Below are positions 7,428 through 15,592 of a stretch of 64,000 bases of DNA, in pieces. Made by a program: the position numbers and the translations under genes. Origin of the DNA: Paenibacillus_L residui (lineage in GTDB: Bacteria > Bacillota > Bacilli > Paenibacillales > NBRC-103111); assembly GCF_042677205.1 (NCBI RefSeq), contig NZ_JBHTIU010000039.1, positions 62,001 through 126,000 of the forward strand, written 5' to 3'. How positions within the stretch are numbered: position 1 is the first letter of the stretch; the number at the start of each line of letters is the position of its first letter. The notes under the pieces are model-generated. The model searched no databases. It was not told the DNA's origin and saw only the letters and a program-made list of their open reading frames with translations.

Positions 7428-8588
7428 TTATTTATTAAGCATTTCGAATACCTGCTCGACATCCTTGTCACCACGGCCGGACAAGTTGACGATCAATAAT
7501 TGATCCTTATCCAGGGTCGGGGCCAATTTCAGGGCATAAGCAACCGCATGAGCACTTTCCAGGGCCGGTATAATTCCTTCGGTGCGGGAGAGCACCTGGA
7601 AAGCTTCAAGCACTTCCTCGTTGGTAACGGTATAGTATTCGGCGCGGCCGGATTCTTTCAAATAGCTGTGCTCCGGTCCAATTCCCGGATAATCCAGACC
7701 GGCGGCGATGGAGTAAGTTTTCCGCGGTTCGCCGTTCTCATCGAGCAGAACGAGACATTTAAATCCATGCAACATTCCCGGCACGCCTTGCGTCAGGGTC
7801 GGGGCTTGATCGGGCTCCACTCCGATTAACCGGACGGACGGCTCATCAATATAATGCGCGAACGAACCGATGCCGTTGCTTCCTCCTCCCATACAAGCGA
7901 TGACCGCATTCGGCAAGCGGCCTTCTTTCTCCATAATCTGCCTCTTCGATTCCTCGCTGATAATCGATTGGAAATGCTTCACCATCGTTGGAAACGGATG
8001 AGGCCCTACGGCGGATCCGAGCAAATAGAACGTATTCTTGTAATTGGCCACCAGGTCTTCCAGAGCCTCATCAACCGCGTCCTTCAGCCTTCCCTGCCCT
8101 TTGTTGACCGGTACTACCTTGGCCCCCAGCAGCTCCATACGGAATACATTCAGCGCCTGACGGCGGGTGTCCTCGGCTCCCATATAAATAACGCATTCCA
8201 TTCCGAACATGGCACAGACCGTGGCGGTAGCCACTCCATGCTGTCCCGCTCCTGTTTCGGCAATGACCCGTTTGGCCCCCATCCGCTTCGCCAGCAGGAT
8301 TTGACCCAGCACGTTGTTGATTTTATGAGAACCGGTATGGTTTAAATCTTCCCTCTTCAAATAAATTTTGGCCCCGCCGAGCTTCTCGGTCAAATGCTTG
8401 GCATACGTGAGAGGGTTTTCCCGGCCGACATATTCCTTCAAATAATACTTGTACTCCTCAATAAACTCGGGGTCATTCTTATATTTCTCGAACTGCTCCG
8501 CCAAGTAATCCATGGCCTGCTGCAAATCCGGAGGAATAAAGCTGCCCCCGAATGAACCGAAATAACCCGCTTGCTGTTCCGCACTCAT
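7428..8588 (-). CDS. trpB: Tryptophan synthase beta chain
   Basis: TrpB condenses indole with L-serine using pyridoxal phosphate. The 386-residue protein shows the PLP lysine in HTGSHKINN near residue 80, the catalytic Glu in AETGAGQHG, the phosphate-binding GGGSNGIGSF and the late GRGDKD. It belongs to the TrpB1 class by length and motifs. I use ATG 8588 because GGGAGGG lies 8 bases before it; the frame is open upstream. It is a lone gene: trpA and the rest of the pathway are not in the window. No T-box or TRAP leader is visible. Confidence 0.95.
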   Translation of the reverse strand: MSAEQQAGYFGSFGGSFIPPDLQQAMDYLAEQFEKYKNDPEFIEEYKYYLKEYVGRENPLTYAKHLTEKLGGAKIYLKREDLNHTGSHKINNVLGQILLAKRMGAKRVIAETGAGQHGVATATVCAMFGMECVIYMGAEDTRRQALNVFRMELLGAKVVPVNKGQGRLKDAVDEALEDLVANYKNTFYLLGSAVGPHPFPTMVKHFQSIISEESKRQIMEKEGRLPNAVIACMGGGSNGIGSFAHYIDEPSVRLIGVEPDQAPTLTQGVPGMLHGFKCLVLLDENGEPRKTYSIAAGLDYPGIGPEHSYLKESGRAEYYTVTNEEVLEAFQVLSRTEGIIPALESAHAVAYALKLAPTLDKDQLLIVNLSGRGDKDVEQVFEMLNK

Positions 8589-8671
8589 TCTTAAACCCTC
8601 CCGATAGACAATCAAATTTTTCAAAGTTTAGCGATTAAGGTTGGCTGCACTAAGCTGTCCACCTCATTTTA

Positions 8672-8827
8672 CTAGAATCCCGTCCTTTTGTCATGAATAC
8701 TAAATTCCGGAACTCTCCCGCTTTCAGGATGAGAGATGATGCTCCTTTGCCGGCAGAGCCAGCGCTTTTTTAACAGATCAATGCTGAAATGGGGGGGCCG
8801 GTTTTCTTCTCGCCGGTTCTCCGGCAT
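8672..8827 (-). CDS. Small hypothetical protein, 51 aa
   Basis: The ATG at 8827 follows AAGGAGGG by 7 bases, which is better than most sites here. The product is 51 residues, basic and hydrophilic (many Arg, Lys, Ser), with one Cys (KKRWLCRQR). It lies upstream of trpB on the same strand and diverges from the DMT transporter gene. The coding call rests mainly on the ribosome site. Confidence 0.5.
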   Translation of the reverse strand: MPENRREENRPPHFSIDLLKKRWLCRQRSIISHPESGRVPEFSIHDKRTGF

Positions 8828-8925
8828 AAAGATTCCCTCCTTGACGGAATTCGTGAGTCTGCCTATAGTGGTTAGAGTGACTTGGCACAGCCTGATAGAA
8901 TGACAGAAAGGATCTGAGTAGTACA

Positions 8926-9816
8926 ATGTGGCTTGTTTATGCTGGTTTAGCCTGTCTATGCTTTGGGCTAAGAGGAATTCTGTATCAATGGTCTTCCCAG
9001 AAGCCGTTGGATCGCAATTTGCTTTTATTCGCCGTTTATTTGTCCGGAACGCTCATTGGGGTCGGACTTAATTTCATCGTTCAGCCGGAATGGACTCCCG
9101 GAGTCTGGGTTGGACTCTTCATGGGGGTATTTTCCTTTACGGCCAATGCGGCCATGTATAAAGGTTTTGCGGTCGGCAAAGCCTCTTTAATTGCGATTAT
9201 GGCCGGTCTTCCTCCGGTTGTCGTCGTTATTCTCGCTTACGGTTTGTGGGGGGAAGCACTTACGTGGGGGCAAGGGGCCGCTTTTCTTGTCATTATTTGC
9301 GGCATCATCTTGATCCGTTATTCCAGTGATCTCTCGTTCTCGAATTTGAAGGGGCTTCAGTGGGGAATCATTACTCTTATTTCTTTCGGGTTAACCGACG
9401 TCGCCTCCAAGCAGGCCGTATTATGGGGCGGTGAGACCATTCCCACACTAGTCATTATGTATGCGACAGGGATGGTTTTGTTCTTTATTTCTTGGCTATG
9501 GGGACGGAACAAAAGGAGCTCTGATGAAGCACAGAAGGAACCCGGTAATTCGCCCGACACTAAACCAAATTGGTCTTTCTCGAAAACTATTCTCTGGGGA
9601 CTCGTCGTCGGAGTCAGCAACATATCCGGAATGCTGCTCCTGCTTCCCGCGTTCAAGCTTGGAGTCACCGGGCTCGTATCGGCGGTCGTAGCGATGAATG
9701 TCCTGATTATTCTGTTCTATGCCAGATTGTTTCTGAAGGAGAAATTCAACCGCCAGGAAACGGCGGGAATTATTTGCGCTTTCTGCGGTATGATTCTGCT
9801 TCGGCTGATCGGTTAA
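8926..9816 (+). CDS. DMT/EamA-family transporter
   Basis: The 296-residue protein has about 10 hydrophobic helices in two halves, as in the EamA drug/metabolite transporter superfamily. A polar loop of roughly 30 residues (about 192-222, Asn/Lys/Glu/Pro-rich) separates the halves. Typical late-half features are GLVSAVVAMNVLIIL and a C-terminal GIICAFCGMILLRLIG. Substrate and direction of transport are unknown. The ribosome site AAAGGAT is rather distant from the ATG. It is a single gene, with the YjcZ-like mini-gene 105 bases downstream. Confidence 0.87.
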   Translation: MWLVYAGLACLCFGLRGILYQWSSQKPLDRNLLLFAVYLSGTLIGVGLNFIVQPEWTPGVWVGLFMGVFSFTANAAMYKGFAVGKASLIAIMAGLPPVVVVILAYGLWGEALTWGQGAAFLVIICGIILIRYSSDLSFSNLKGLQWGIITLISFGLTDVASKQAVLWGGETIPTLVIMYATGMVLFFISWLWGRNKRSSDEAQKEPGNSPDTKPNWSFSKTILWGLVVGVSNISGMLLLLPAFKLGVTGLVSAVVAMNVLIILFYARLFLKEKFNRQETAGIICAFCGMILLRLIG

Positions 9817-9920
9817 CCGTAGACAATAGAGGCATTCGCACATTTCATGATGCCCTCGTGACCTCCCTTCTCGCGATCGCATAAAATAGGACCAGATGGA
9901 AGAGAAAGGGGGACTTGAAC

Positions 9921-10013
9921 ATGGGACATCCTGCAGGTGGACTCTGGACCAGCACCGGAGTTATTCTGGTTCTCTTCATACTCTTGGTCATCGTTTCTCG
10001 CGCCTGGATCTGA
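9921..10013 (+). CDS. YjcZ-like sporulation mini-protein, 30 aa
   Basis: ATG 9921 follows AAAGGGGG by 8 bases, and the frame ends at TGA 10011-10013. The product is 30 residues: a short Gly-rich head (GHPAGGLW) followed by a hydrophobic segment VILVLFILLVIV. That tail is the signature of the YjcZ family of tiny hydrophobic proteins found in spores of Bacillus and Paenibacillus, of unknown mechanism. A good terminator follows at 10050-10090, so it is a self-contained transcription unit. Confidence 0.75.
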   Translation: MGHPAGGLWTSTGVILVLFILLVIVSRAWI

Positions 10014-10049
10014 TTTAAGTCCTTGCAGAGAAACCGGATATGTCTGATT

Positions 10050-10090
10050 ACGGTCAGTGCCTTGTGAGGCGTTGGCCGTTTGTTTTATTC
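10050..10090 (+). terminator. Terminator of the YjcZ-like gene
   Basis: ACGGTCA at 10050-10056 pairs with TGGCCGT at 10073-10079 (one G-T), and GCCT/AGGC extends the stem inside. It is followed by TTGTTTTATTC. Confidence 0.7.
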
Positions 10091-10235
10091 GGGAAAAAGC
10101 CGCTAAGCTGCAACCTTCGTAGCTCCTTCGCCCCCGGCTGAGACGGGGTCTAATTCTTCTGAACGCGGCCGAACTAGCGGGACCCACAAATATTCATGGC
10201 TGGTCGGTCGCCATCCCTTCGTTTGGTAAACATTT

Positions 10236-10377
10236 AGCTGTATTTTATGTAGGTAAATTCGAGCGAATGGTGGAAGGCTATTGAAATAAATGGAAAAACT
10301 ACATTTAGAATCGAGGTTTTTTGCTGAAATCGCCTTTTTGCACAAACTAGCTGCATTTTGCAGCTAGACCCCCATGC
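10236..10377 (+). repeat. Interspersed repeat family B, copy 2
   Basis: It begins GCTGTATTTTATGTAGGTA, continues with GGAAAAACTACATTTAGAATC and the CACAAACTAGCTG module, and ends in CAGCTAGAC. It matches 33108-33290 closely. Confidence 0.75.
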
Positions 10378-10514
10378 CGCTGAACGCGACACCATCGATG
10401 ATGAAAATGGATGGATTATCAAGGTAGAATAGAGTTGAATTGCTTCAATAGTGTGAAATTTGAAGACTAGATGGATTTCATACAGTTAGATTTCTATATT
10501 CGGAAGAAATATGG

Positions 10515-10645
10515 AAACTAACTGGAAAACCTACAGCTAGTTTGCGCCAAAACAGTCGTTTCACCCAAAGTTGCCCATTTTAACTGTAGTTTATCCAGTT
10601 AGTTTGATCATTTTCGCCCATTCGCTTGAATCTACCTGTACAAAA
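10515..10645 (-). repeat. Interspersed repeat family B, inverted copy
   Basis: The reverse complement of this stretch reads CTGTATTTTGTACAGGTAGA at its start and then the ACTACAGTT and AAACTAGCTGTAGG modules. It is therefore a family B copy in the opposite direction to the one at 10236, giving a large inverted pair. Confidence 0.65.
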
Positions 10646-10689
10646 TACAGTTAGACGTGCCGCTACGCTTGCAACGATGCCTGCAGACG

Positions 10690-10770
10690 GTAAAATAGAC
10701 GGATTTTCAAGGTAGTTACCGTCTTTCGCTCTAGAAAAGCAAACTAGCTGTATAAATCCAGTTAGACGCG
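10690..10770 (+). repeat. Interspersed repeat family B, 3' modules only
   Basis: It contains TAGACGGATTTTCAAGGTAG, CGTCTTTCGCTCTAGA and CAAACTAGCTGTATAAATCC. These match the end part of the copy at 33108-33490. Confidence 0.6.
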
Positions 10771-10796
10771 TCAGAGCAAACTCGCACAAGGATAAA

Positions 10797-10851
10797 CGGC
10801 TATCGCCGTCCTTTGGACAGGCGCGTTCTACCGATGAAATATAAGAACAGG
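10797..10851 (+). repeat. Interspersed repeat family A, copy 2
   Basis: It starts CAAGGATAAACGGCTATCGC, identical to copy 1 over the first 25 or so bases, and ends ATATAAGAACAGG. It directly follows family B modules. Confidence 0.8.
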
Positions 10852-10901
10852 TAAAACACCCACAAATAAATCCACTAGATATCCGTGCCGGAAAAGAAAA
10901 A

Positions 10902-10919
10902 GCCGGGGTTTCCCCCGGC
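10902..10919 (-). terminator. Terminator of the alpha/beta hydrolase gene
   Basis: GCCGGGG at 10902-10908 pairs with CCCCGGC at 10913-10919. On the minus strand it is followed by CTTTTTCTTTTC, a classic rho-independent terminator 9 bases after the stop. Confidence 0.85.
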
Positions 10920-10927
10920 CAATGAGT

Positions 10928-12604
10928 TTAATTATTCTTAATCCATTCCGCCAAATCGTCTATGAGCTGCTTGGATACGTTACCCGGAACCGAATATTCC
11001 ATTCCGGTAGACGGCTGGTCCACCTCGATCAGGAAGTGGTTCATCTTCGGATAAAGCTTGTAAGTCACATCGCTGCGTGCGGTTAGCGCTTCTTTCCAGC
11101 CATCCAGCTCTTTAGCAGGCACCTGGATATCGTTCTCCCCCTGCATAATGATCAGCGGAACCGATTGTTCCTTGGCGATTTCTCCGCCGTAGTAGTTGCT
11201 GAAGTCCTTCCACCAGGCAAAGTTTCCGAAGGAGAAATTATCCGGTTGGGTCTGCACCGCCGGATCCTTGATCGCCTTCAAATCCTCCTTAAACAATGCA
11301 ATCTGCTGCTCCAGCTGCGCAATCTGTTCTGCAGGAGCCTGGGCTTTCTTGGCATTGTCCAATTGGTTCTCGAATTGCCACAGCAGGATATCCTCCAGAG
11401 GAGTAGAAGGTCCGGAAATAACGGCGGCGCCGGCAATATGGCCTTCTTCATCCGCCTCGATCATCCGGGGAACGAGCATGGCGCCTTGACTATGCCCGGC
11501 CAGATAAATCCGTTCGGAATCGATCTTGTCTTCCTTAAGCAGATACTTCACTGCTTCCAGAGCGTCATCGACCGTTTCCTCTTTAACGGTGAAATTCGGG
11601 ATGGACATGGATTGGTAAGGATATTCCCGAGTCCGCTTCTCATATCGGAGCACGGCTACATCCTGCGCAGCCAGACCGACCGCAATATCACGGAAAGGCT
11701 TATAGGCTCCTACCGCTTCGTCACGATCGTTCTGACCCGAACCATGAACCAGTACAACAACCGGGAACGGGCCTTCGCCTGCAGGAAGCGTCAGGGTGCC
11801 CGGTAATTTAAACTGCCCTTCGCCAATAACTACCTCTTTCTCCGTGTAGGCGCTCGAATCGTCATAATCCGGCTTCTCATAACCGCCCGCCGACAAGTAA
11901 GGAATGTAAACATCATCCAGCTTCTGATTCTGATCGAATCGCAGCGTTATTTCAAGAGGAAGCTGTCTGTCCGTCATATAGGTCAATTTCACATTGTTGT
12001 GCACAGCATTATCTTCCCGCTGTACGCCGGCCAACTGTTCAATAGTGCCGTACATTGCAGTTAATTGCGCATTAATAGCCGCAATCAACTCCGGCTGCAT
12101 GGCCTTCTGCAATGGGGCGCTCATGTAAGAGGGGATTTCGGAAATTTGCCCATTCTGGACAAGGCTCATGAGATAACCGCTAATAGAGATAAGATCATTG
12201 CTGTCAATCGTAAGGCCGGTTTCGTCATTCCATTCGAGCTCGGCCTGGAAAGCCTGACTAATGACATCCAGCGGAACCATCGTCGTTTCATTGACCAGTT
12301 CTGCCGCTTTGTCCATATGCACTTCCGCACCGTTCACGATTGCCTTCTGTTCGCCGATAGTCACCGTAAGCGACTGGGTTCCCCGGCGCACCTCCGCCTG
12401 ATAAGTTTCCTGATTCCAAGATACTTGGGCACCGATCGATTCTGCAACGGCTCTGAGAGGCACCAAATCCGCAATGGCCGCCTCAACTGTCACACTAGCG
12501 ACGGGAACCGGAGCCGCCATCACATTCACTGGAAGGCATAAGCTAATAGCAAGCACAGTACCGGCCGCAACCTTTTTCCATTTAACTTGTTTCATCGTTT
12601 TCAT
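10928..12604 (-). CDS. Secreted alpha/beta hydrolase with stalk and DUF3887-like domains
   Basis: The 558-residue protein has a signal peptide (about residues 1-30, ending VMAAP). A copper-amine-oxidase N-terminal-like domain follows (about 40-135; pattern VPLRAVAESIGAQVSW and ETTMVPLDVIS). Next is a helical DUF3887-like segment (about 145-235). The catalytic alpha/beta hydrolase fold occupies about 255-558, with the HGSGQND oxyanion region, the nucleophile Ser in AGHSQG near residue 365, an Asp in QGENDIQVP and a His in KMNHFL near the end. It is probably an extracellular esterase or peptidase-like enzyme of the DLH/S9 type; the substrate is unknown. ATG 12604 has an AGGGGG site. It is a single gene. 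Confidence 0.87.
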   Translation of the reverse strand: MKTMKQVKWKKVAAGTVLAISLCLPVNVMAAPVPVASVTVEAAIADLVPLRAVAESIGAQVSWNQETYQAEVRRGTQSLTVTIGEQKAIVNGAEVHMDKAAELVNETTMVPLDVISQAFQAELEWNDETGLTIDSNDLISISGYLMSLVQNGQISEIPSYMSAPLQKAMQPELIAAINAQLTAMYGTIEQLAGVQREDNAVHNNVKLTYMTDRQLPLEITLRFDQNQKLDDVYIPYLSAGGYEKPDYDDSSAYTEKEVVIGEGQFKLPGTLTLPAGEGPFPVVVLVHGSGQNDRDEAVGAYKPFRDIAVGLAAQDVAVLRYEKRTREYPYQSMSIPNFTVKEETVDDALEAVKYLLKEDKIDSERIYLAGHSQGAMLVPRMIEADEEGHIAGAAVISGPSTPLEDILLWQFENQLDNAKKAQAPAEQIAQLEQQIALFKEDLKAIKDPAVQTQPDNFSFGNFAWWKDFSNYYGGEIAKEQSVPLIIMQGENDIQVPAKELDGWKEALTARSDVTYKLYPKMNHFLIEVDQPSTGMEYSVPGNVSKQLIDDLAEWIKNN

Positions 12605-12903
12605 CAAGCCCCCTGCGTAATAGATCATTCAAGATTTTCAGTTGGGACGATTAAGGAGTTTCTGCCAACCGTCCTGCGAAGAAAAGAAGCGTTCCTTCCT
12701 TCTCCTTTCCGATCGCGTCTTCCCGCTTTCTCCGAAAATCTATTGAATTCTATTTAATTATCCTATATGCGGAAGACCCTGTCCAGAAACTATTTTCGAT
12801 TGGCCCGGTACAAAGAGATGCAGCACTCTTCACAAGAATGCGAGACCAGTATCCGTATGCACAGTATCGAATGATGCTTCAATTACATAAAAACGATTGA
12901 ATC

Positions 12904-13833
12904 CTATTGGGACAGAGCCTTGAATCCGTACTCGAGCAGATGGTTGGAATCCCGCCAGACTTCATCATTCGTAGATTTGAGCACGATAGCGATCAATCCG
13001 GCATTATAACGGGTAGCCGAGGAGACTAAACAATAACCTGCCTGATCCGTAAACCCGGTTTTAATGCCGTCCGCCCCTTCGAAATAGTAGCCGCTGTTTC
13101 TTTGAAGTAATTGATTGGTGTTGGTAAAGCTTAGCGTATCTGCATGGCTTCTACCCTTGCTGTATGCGGTATATTGCCCCGTATTGACAATTTTCCGGAA
13201 CTGCTCGTTCTTAATCGCTTCACTGGCGATCATCATCAGATCGCGGGCGGTTGTATAGTGATTCTCATCATGCAAGCCGTGAGGATTGACAAAATGGGAC
13301 TGCTTCGCCCCCGCTTGCTTCGCTCTTTTATTCATAAGCTGGGCGAAATAGTCTATTGCCTCGTCAGGCTCCATATCCTCGCGGCCGCTTACTTTGCCCG
13401 CAATATGAATGGCGATCGTCCTTGCCGCGTCATTGCCTGAAGGCAGCATGAGGGCATGGAGCAGATCGATCAGCTTGAACTGCTGCCCGGGCACAAGCCC
13501 CGCCCTGCTTTCCCCGGGGTGCGGAACCGCTTCTTCCCCAACCTGAACCATTTCGTCCAGGTCTCCCAGCTCGAGGGCAAGAAGTGCGGTCAATATTTTC
13601 GTCGTGCTGGCAGGATACATCCTTTCCTTGTCATTCTTATAGAAAAGAACCTTGCCTGTTCTCTGATCCATCAGAATGGCGGCTTCTCCCCGAATTTCAT
13701 TCATTGCGAATTGGCGGTCGTTGGTCTGAACCTTGACATGTCCCCATACCCGGCTCCACTGATCTTTCCCTACCATATTAACCAGTAGTACTACTGCAAC
13801 AATACATACAAAAAGTGCAAATTTTTGCTTCAT
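12904..13833 (-). CDS. Serine-type D-alanyl-D-alanine carboxypeptidase (PBP5/DacF type)
   Basis: This enzyme removes the terminal D-Ala from peptidoglycan pentapeptides outside the membrane. The start at 13833 (GGAGGAAAGGG site) gives a 309-residue protein with an N-terminal membrane anchor or signal (FALFVCIVAVVLLVNMV). The three penicillin-binding motifs are clear: Ser and Lys in ASTTK near residue 75, SGN in PSGNDAA near 132 and KTG in DGIKTGF near 256. It is shorter than PBP5 and lacks the C-terminal stalk, so it is of the compact DacB/DacF kind. In VanRS-linked loci such a carboxypeptidase is often a target; here an AT-rich cassette lies between it and the VanRS-like genes. Confidence 0.92.
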   Translation of the reverse strand: MKQKFALFVCIVAVVLLVNMVGKDQWSRVWGHVKVQTNDRQFAMNEIRGEAAILMDQRTGKVLFYKNDKERMYPASTTKILTALLALELGDLDEMVQVGEEAVPHPGESRAGLVPGQQFKLIDLLHALMLPSGNDAARTIAIHIAGKVSGREDMEPDEAIDYFAQLMNKRAKQAGAKQSHFVNPHGLHDENHYTTARDLMMIASEAIKNEQFRKIVNTGQYTAYSKGRSHADTLSFTNTNQLLQRNSGYYFEGADGIKTGFTDQAGYCLVSSATRYNAGLIAIVLKSTNDEVWRDSNHLLEYGFKALSQ

Positions 13834-14205
13834 GCTTCCGACCCTTTCCTCCGTCAATCTGTTACGTTGTCTGAACGTCCGTCCCTGGACCAGCTCTGCA
13901 AGAATGGCCAAACCTCGGCCCATAGCCGCCGCTGTCTCTTCATGCATTGCTTATTTCCACGTTTACCGAACTCTCGTTATATCTGGTCCTTACTTTACCG
14001 AAAATTGTTTAACCAATAGATAACAATAGCTAAAGAATTTCTTAAATTTCTATTTAGAAAAATAACGTAATCGGATTATTGTGTATAAAGCACATTGAAT
14101 AAATAATTTTTCTCAAGGCCACAATTCGGATAATTGTGTGGAAAAAAGTATTCTTACGTTCTTAACTACGTGTTCTTTTTGAGCTTTAAGCTATTAACCA
14201 AAAAC

Positions 14206-14234
14206 TTGACATTGGAGAAATTTGAATATAAAAT
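14206..14234 (+). promoter_or_regulatory. Promoter of the tetR operon
   Basis: TTGACA at 14206-14211 and TAAAAT at 14229-14234 are separated by 17 bases, a near-consensus sigma-A promoter. The first TetR operator starts on the last base of the -10 box. Confidence 0.75.
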
Positions 14235-14265
14235 GACCCTGTGGTCAATTATGACCTATAGGTCA
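14234..14265 (+). promoter_or_regulatory. Two tandem TetR-type operators
   Basis: TGACC-N4-GGTCA occurs twice, at 14234-14247 and 14252-14265, 18 bases apart and hence nearly on the same helical face. They cover the start of transcription and lie 22 bases before the tetR ATG, which strongly suggests cooperative autorepression. Confidence 0.8.
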
Positions 14266-14286
14266 ATTTATTTTGCGGAGGGTAAA

Positions 14287-14898
14287 ATGTCTAGCAGAAT
14301 GAAAGAAAAATTCAACCAAAGGAACGAATTAATCTTACAAAAAGCAGAAAAATTAATAAAAGAAAAAGGCTACCATAATACAAAGATGATTGATATTGCT
14401 GAGGCCTTGGATATTGCAAAAGGCACTCTTTATCTGCACTTTAAATCAAAAGAAAGTTTAGTATTCTCGATAGTAAAGTCCAAAATAGTACAATTTTTTA
14501 AATCCGTAGAGACTATATCTCGTTCTGACAAAACAGCGAAATATAAAGTAATAAATATTATCCGAGAAGGGTATAAAAGTGATTTTTTTGAATTTGTATT
14601 AGCAAGTTTTCCTGATATGGGGGCTGTATTTAGTGAAGATCAAAATAAGGAGTTATCTTCTATTCAACAAAAGATTATTGAATGTTTCAAATACGTAATA
14701 GAAGAGGGAATGGACAGCAAATACTTTGATAATAAAGCTCCTTCCGATTTCTTAGCACTTCAACTTATGCAATTATTCGATCCATTGGTGTACGACTCCC
14801 TAGTTTATAAAGGGGATATGAGTCATGAGGATTTTGTTCAATTTTCCACAGTCTATTTTTTAAAGGCAATTACCTGTGAAGGAGATAATAAATTATGA
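14287..14898 (+). CDS. TetR/AcrR family transcriptional regulator
   Basis: The 203-residue protein begins with a TetR helix-turn-helix: ILQKAEKLIKEKGYHNTKM, then IAEALDIAKGTLYLHFKSKE (about residues 10-55), with the typical TLYLHF recognition helix. The ligand-binding C-terminal domain is helical and unassigned. The ATG at 14287 has a GGAGGG site 6 bases upstream; the open frame further 5' runs through the promoter and is not used. Two TGACC/GGTCA palindromes at the promoter suggest autorepression. The stop overlaps the next start (ATGA). Composition is AT-rich compared with the neighbours. Confidence 0.92.
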   Translation: MSSRMKEKFNQRNELILQKAEKLIKEKGYHNTKMIDIAEALDIAKGTLYLHFKSKESLVFSIVKSKIVQFFKSVETISRSDKTAKYKVINIIREGYKSDFFEFVLASFPDMGAVFSEDQNKELSSIQQKIIECFKYVIEEGMDSKYFDNKAPSDFLALQLMQLFDPLVYDSLVYKGDMSHEDFVQFSTVYFLKAITCEGDNKL

Positions 14899-15494
14899 GC
14901 TACGCAGCCATTAAAACAAAGACCGTTGAAGAAGTTATTTCTGAAGAACAGTTTTATACTCTAAAAGAATCTTTAATTCAGTCATATCTATTTATGGATG
15001 AATCTAACAAACAAGAGGTCAGGGAGCTTTTGCTAAACGTTTTTAACATCAATGAACAGCAGCTTATTGAACGTTCTTCCTCGTTCCTCAAACATAAATC
15101 TGAAAGAGCAACACTAACATCAACAATTGAAACGGCTGAACAATGGATTGAAAAGTCGAATGAAAAAGATATTCCCTCACTACTTGGATTGACTCGTACA
15201 GACGTTGAAATTATCGGACCTAAAGGGTCGGTTAGTGGAAGTCATCATTTAGCGGACTGGTTAGATCGAGCAAACCTTAAATTAGTCACGGTAAATCGCT
15301 TCGCTAAATGGCATGATATTGTTCTCGAACAACAAGGTACATGGTATGAAGACAATGGTGAAATAAGAGGCCAAGCCACCGTCTTTACTTATATGAGAAT
15401 AACGGAGGGGAAAGTTGCTTTTATAGCACGTTATGATAACAAAATGGAAGCCTTTCATGTTAGTGGATTAAACGAAGAAAATATAATTAATTAA
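14895..15494 (+). CDS. NTF2/SnoaL-like protein co-transcribed with tetR
   Basis: A 199-residue protein whose start overlaps the tetR stop. Residues 1-75 are helical and not recognised. Residues about 78-190 look like an NTF2/SnoaL-like alpha-beta cone: a helical ETAEQWIEKSNEKD, then strands DVEIIGPKGSVSG, LKLVTVNRFAKWHDIVLEQQ and KVAFIARYD. Members of this fold bind small hydrophobic ligands or act as isomerases or hydrolases. As the only partner of a TetR repressor, it probably handles or modifies the compound the regulator senses; this is an inference. Composition is AT-rich like tetR. Confidence 0.75.
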   Translation: MSYAAIKTKTVEEVISEEQFYTLKESLIQSYLFMDESNKQEVRELLLNVFNINEQQLIERSSSFLKHKSERATLTSTIETAEQWIEKSNEKDIPSLLGLTRTDVEIIGPKGSVSGSHHLADWLDRANLKLVTVNRFAKWHDIVLEQQGTWYEDNGEIRGQATVFTYMRITEGKVAFIARYDNKMEAFHVSGLNEENIIN

Positions 15495-15564
15495 CAAAAC
15501 AACCTATGAAACCTTCTTTGAGAAATTGCCGGATATGGATGAAAGTTGAAGTGTTGCTGAAGAA

Positions 15565-15583
15565 CCACACAATTTTCCGATTA
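15565..15583 (-). repeat. Right copy of the cassette-flanking inverted repeat
   Basis: Its reverse complement, TAATCGGAAAATTGTGTGG, matches 14068-14084 with 2 mismatches in 17 and 14126-14141 with 1 mismatch in 16. It lies between the NTF2-like gene and the histidine kinase terminator. Confidence 0.65.
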
Positions 15584-15592
15584 CCCGAAAAT

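Larger units (their letters stand above)
10014..10927. other. Repeat array between YjcZ-like gene and hydrolase (914 bp)
   Basis: No protein gene is supported. The stretch holds the YjcZ terminator, several family B modules in both orientations, a family A copy and the terminator of the alpha/beta hydrolase gene. Open frames inside do not have ribosome sites and follow the repeats. Confidence 0.7.
13834..14286. other. AT-rich spacer between carboxypeptidase and tetR (453 bp)
   Basis: No gene is supported. It contains the divergent start regions. TCGGATTATTGTGT at 14071-14084 and TCGGATAATTGTGT at 14126-14139 form a direct repeat 55 bases apart; the second is also one end of the inverted repeat bounding the tetR cassette. 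The tetR promoter and its two operators follow. Confidence 0.6.
14126..15580. mobile_element. Putative inverted-repeat-bounded cassette carrying tetR and an NTF2-like gene
   Basis: TCGGATAATTGTGTGG at 14126-14141 and its near reverse complement CCACACAATTTTCCGA at 15565-15580 (15 of 16 matching) bound 1,455 bases. Base composition inside is visibly AT-richer than on either side, and the two genes run against the flanking minus-strand genes. There is no transposase gene and I see no clear target duplication. It may be a passive cassette mobilised in trans, or the repeats may be regulator sites instead. Confidence 0.4.
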
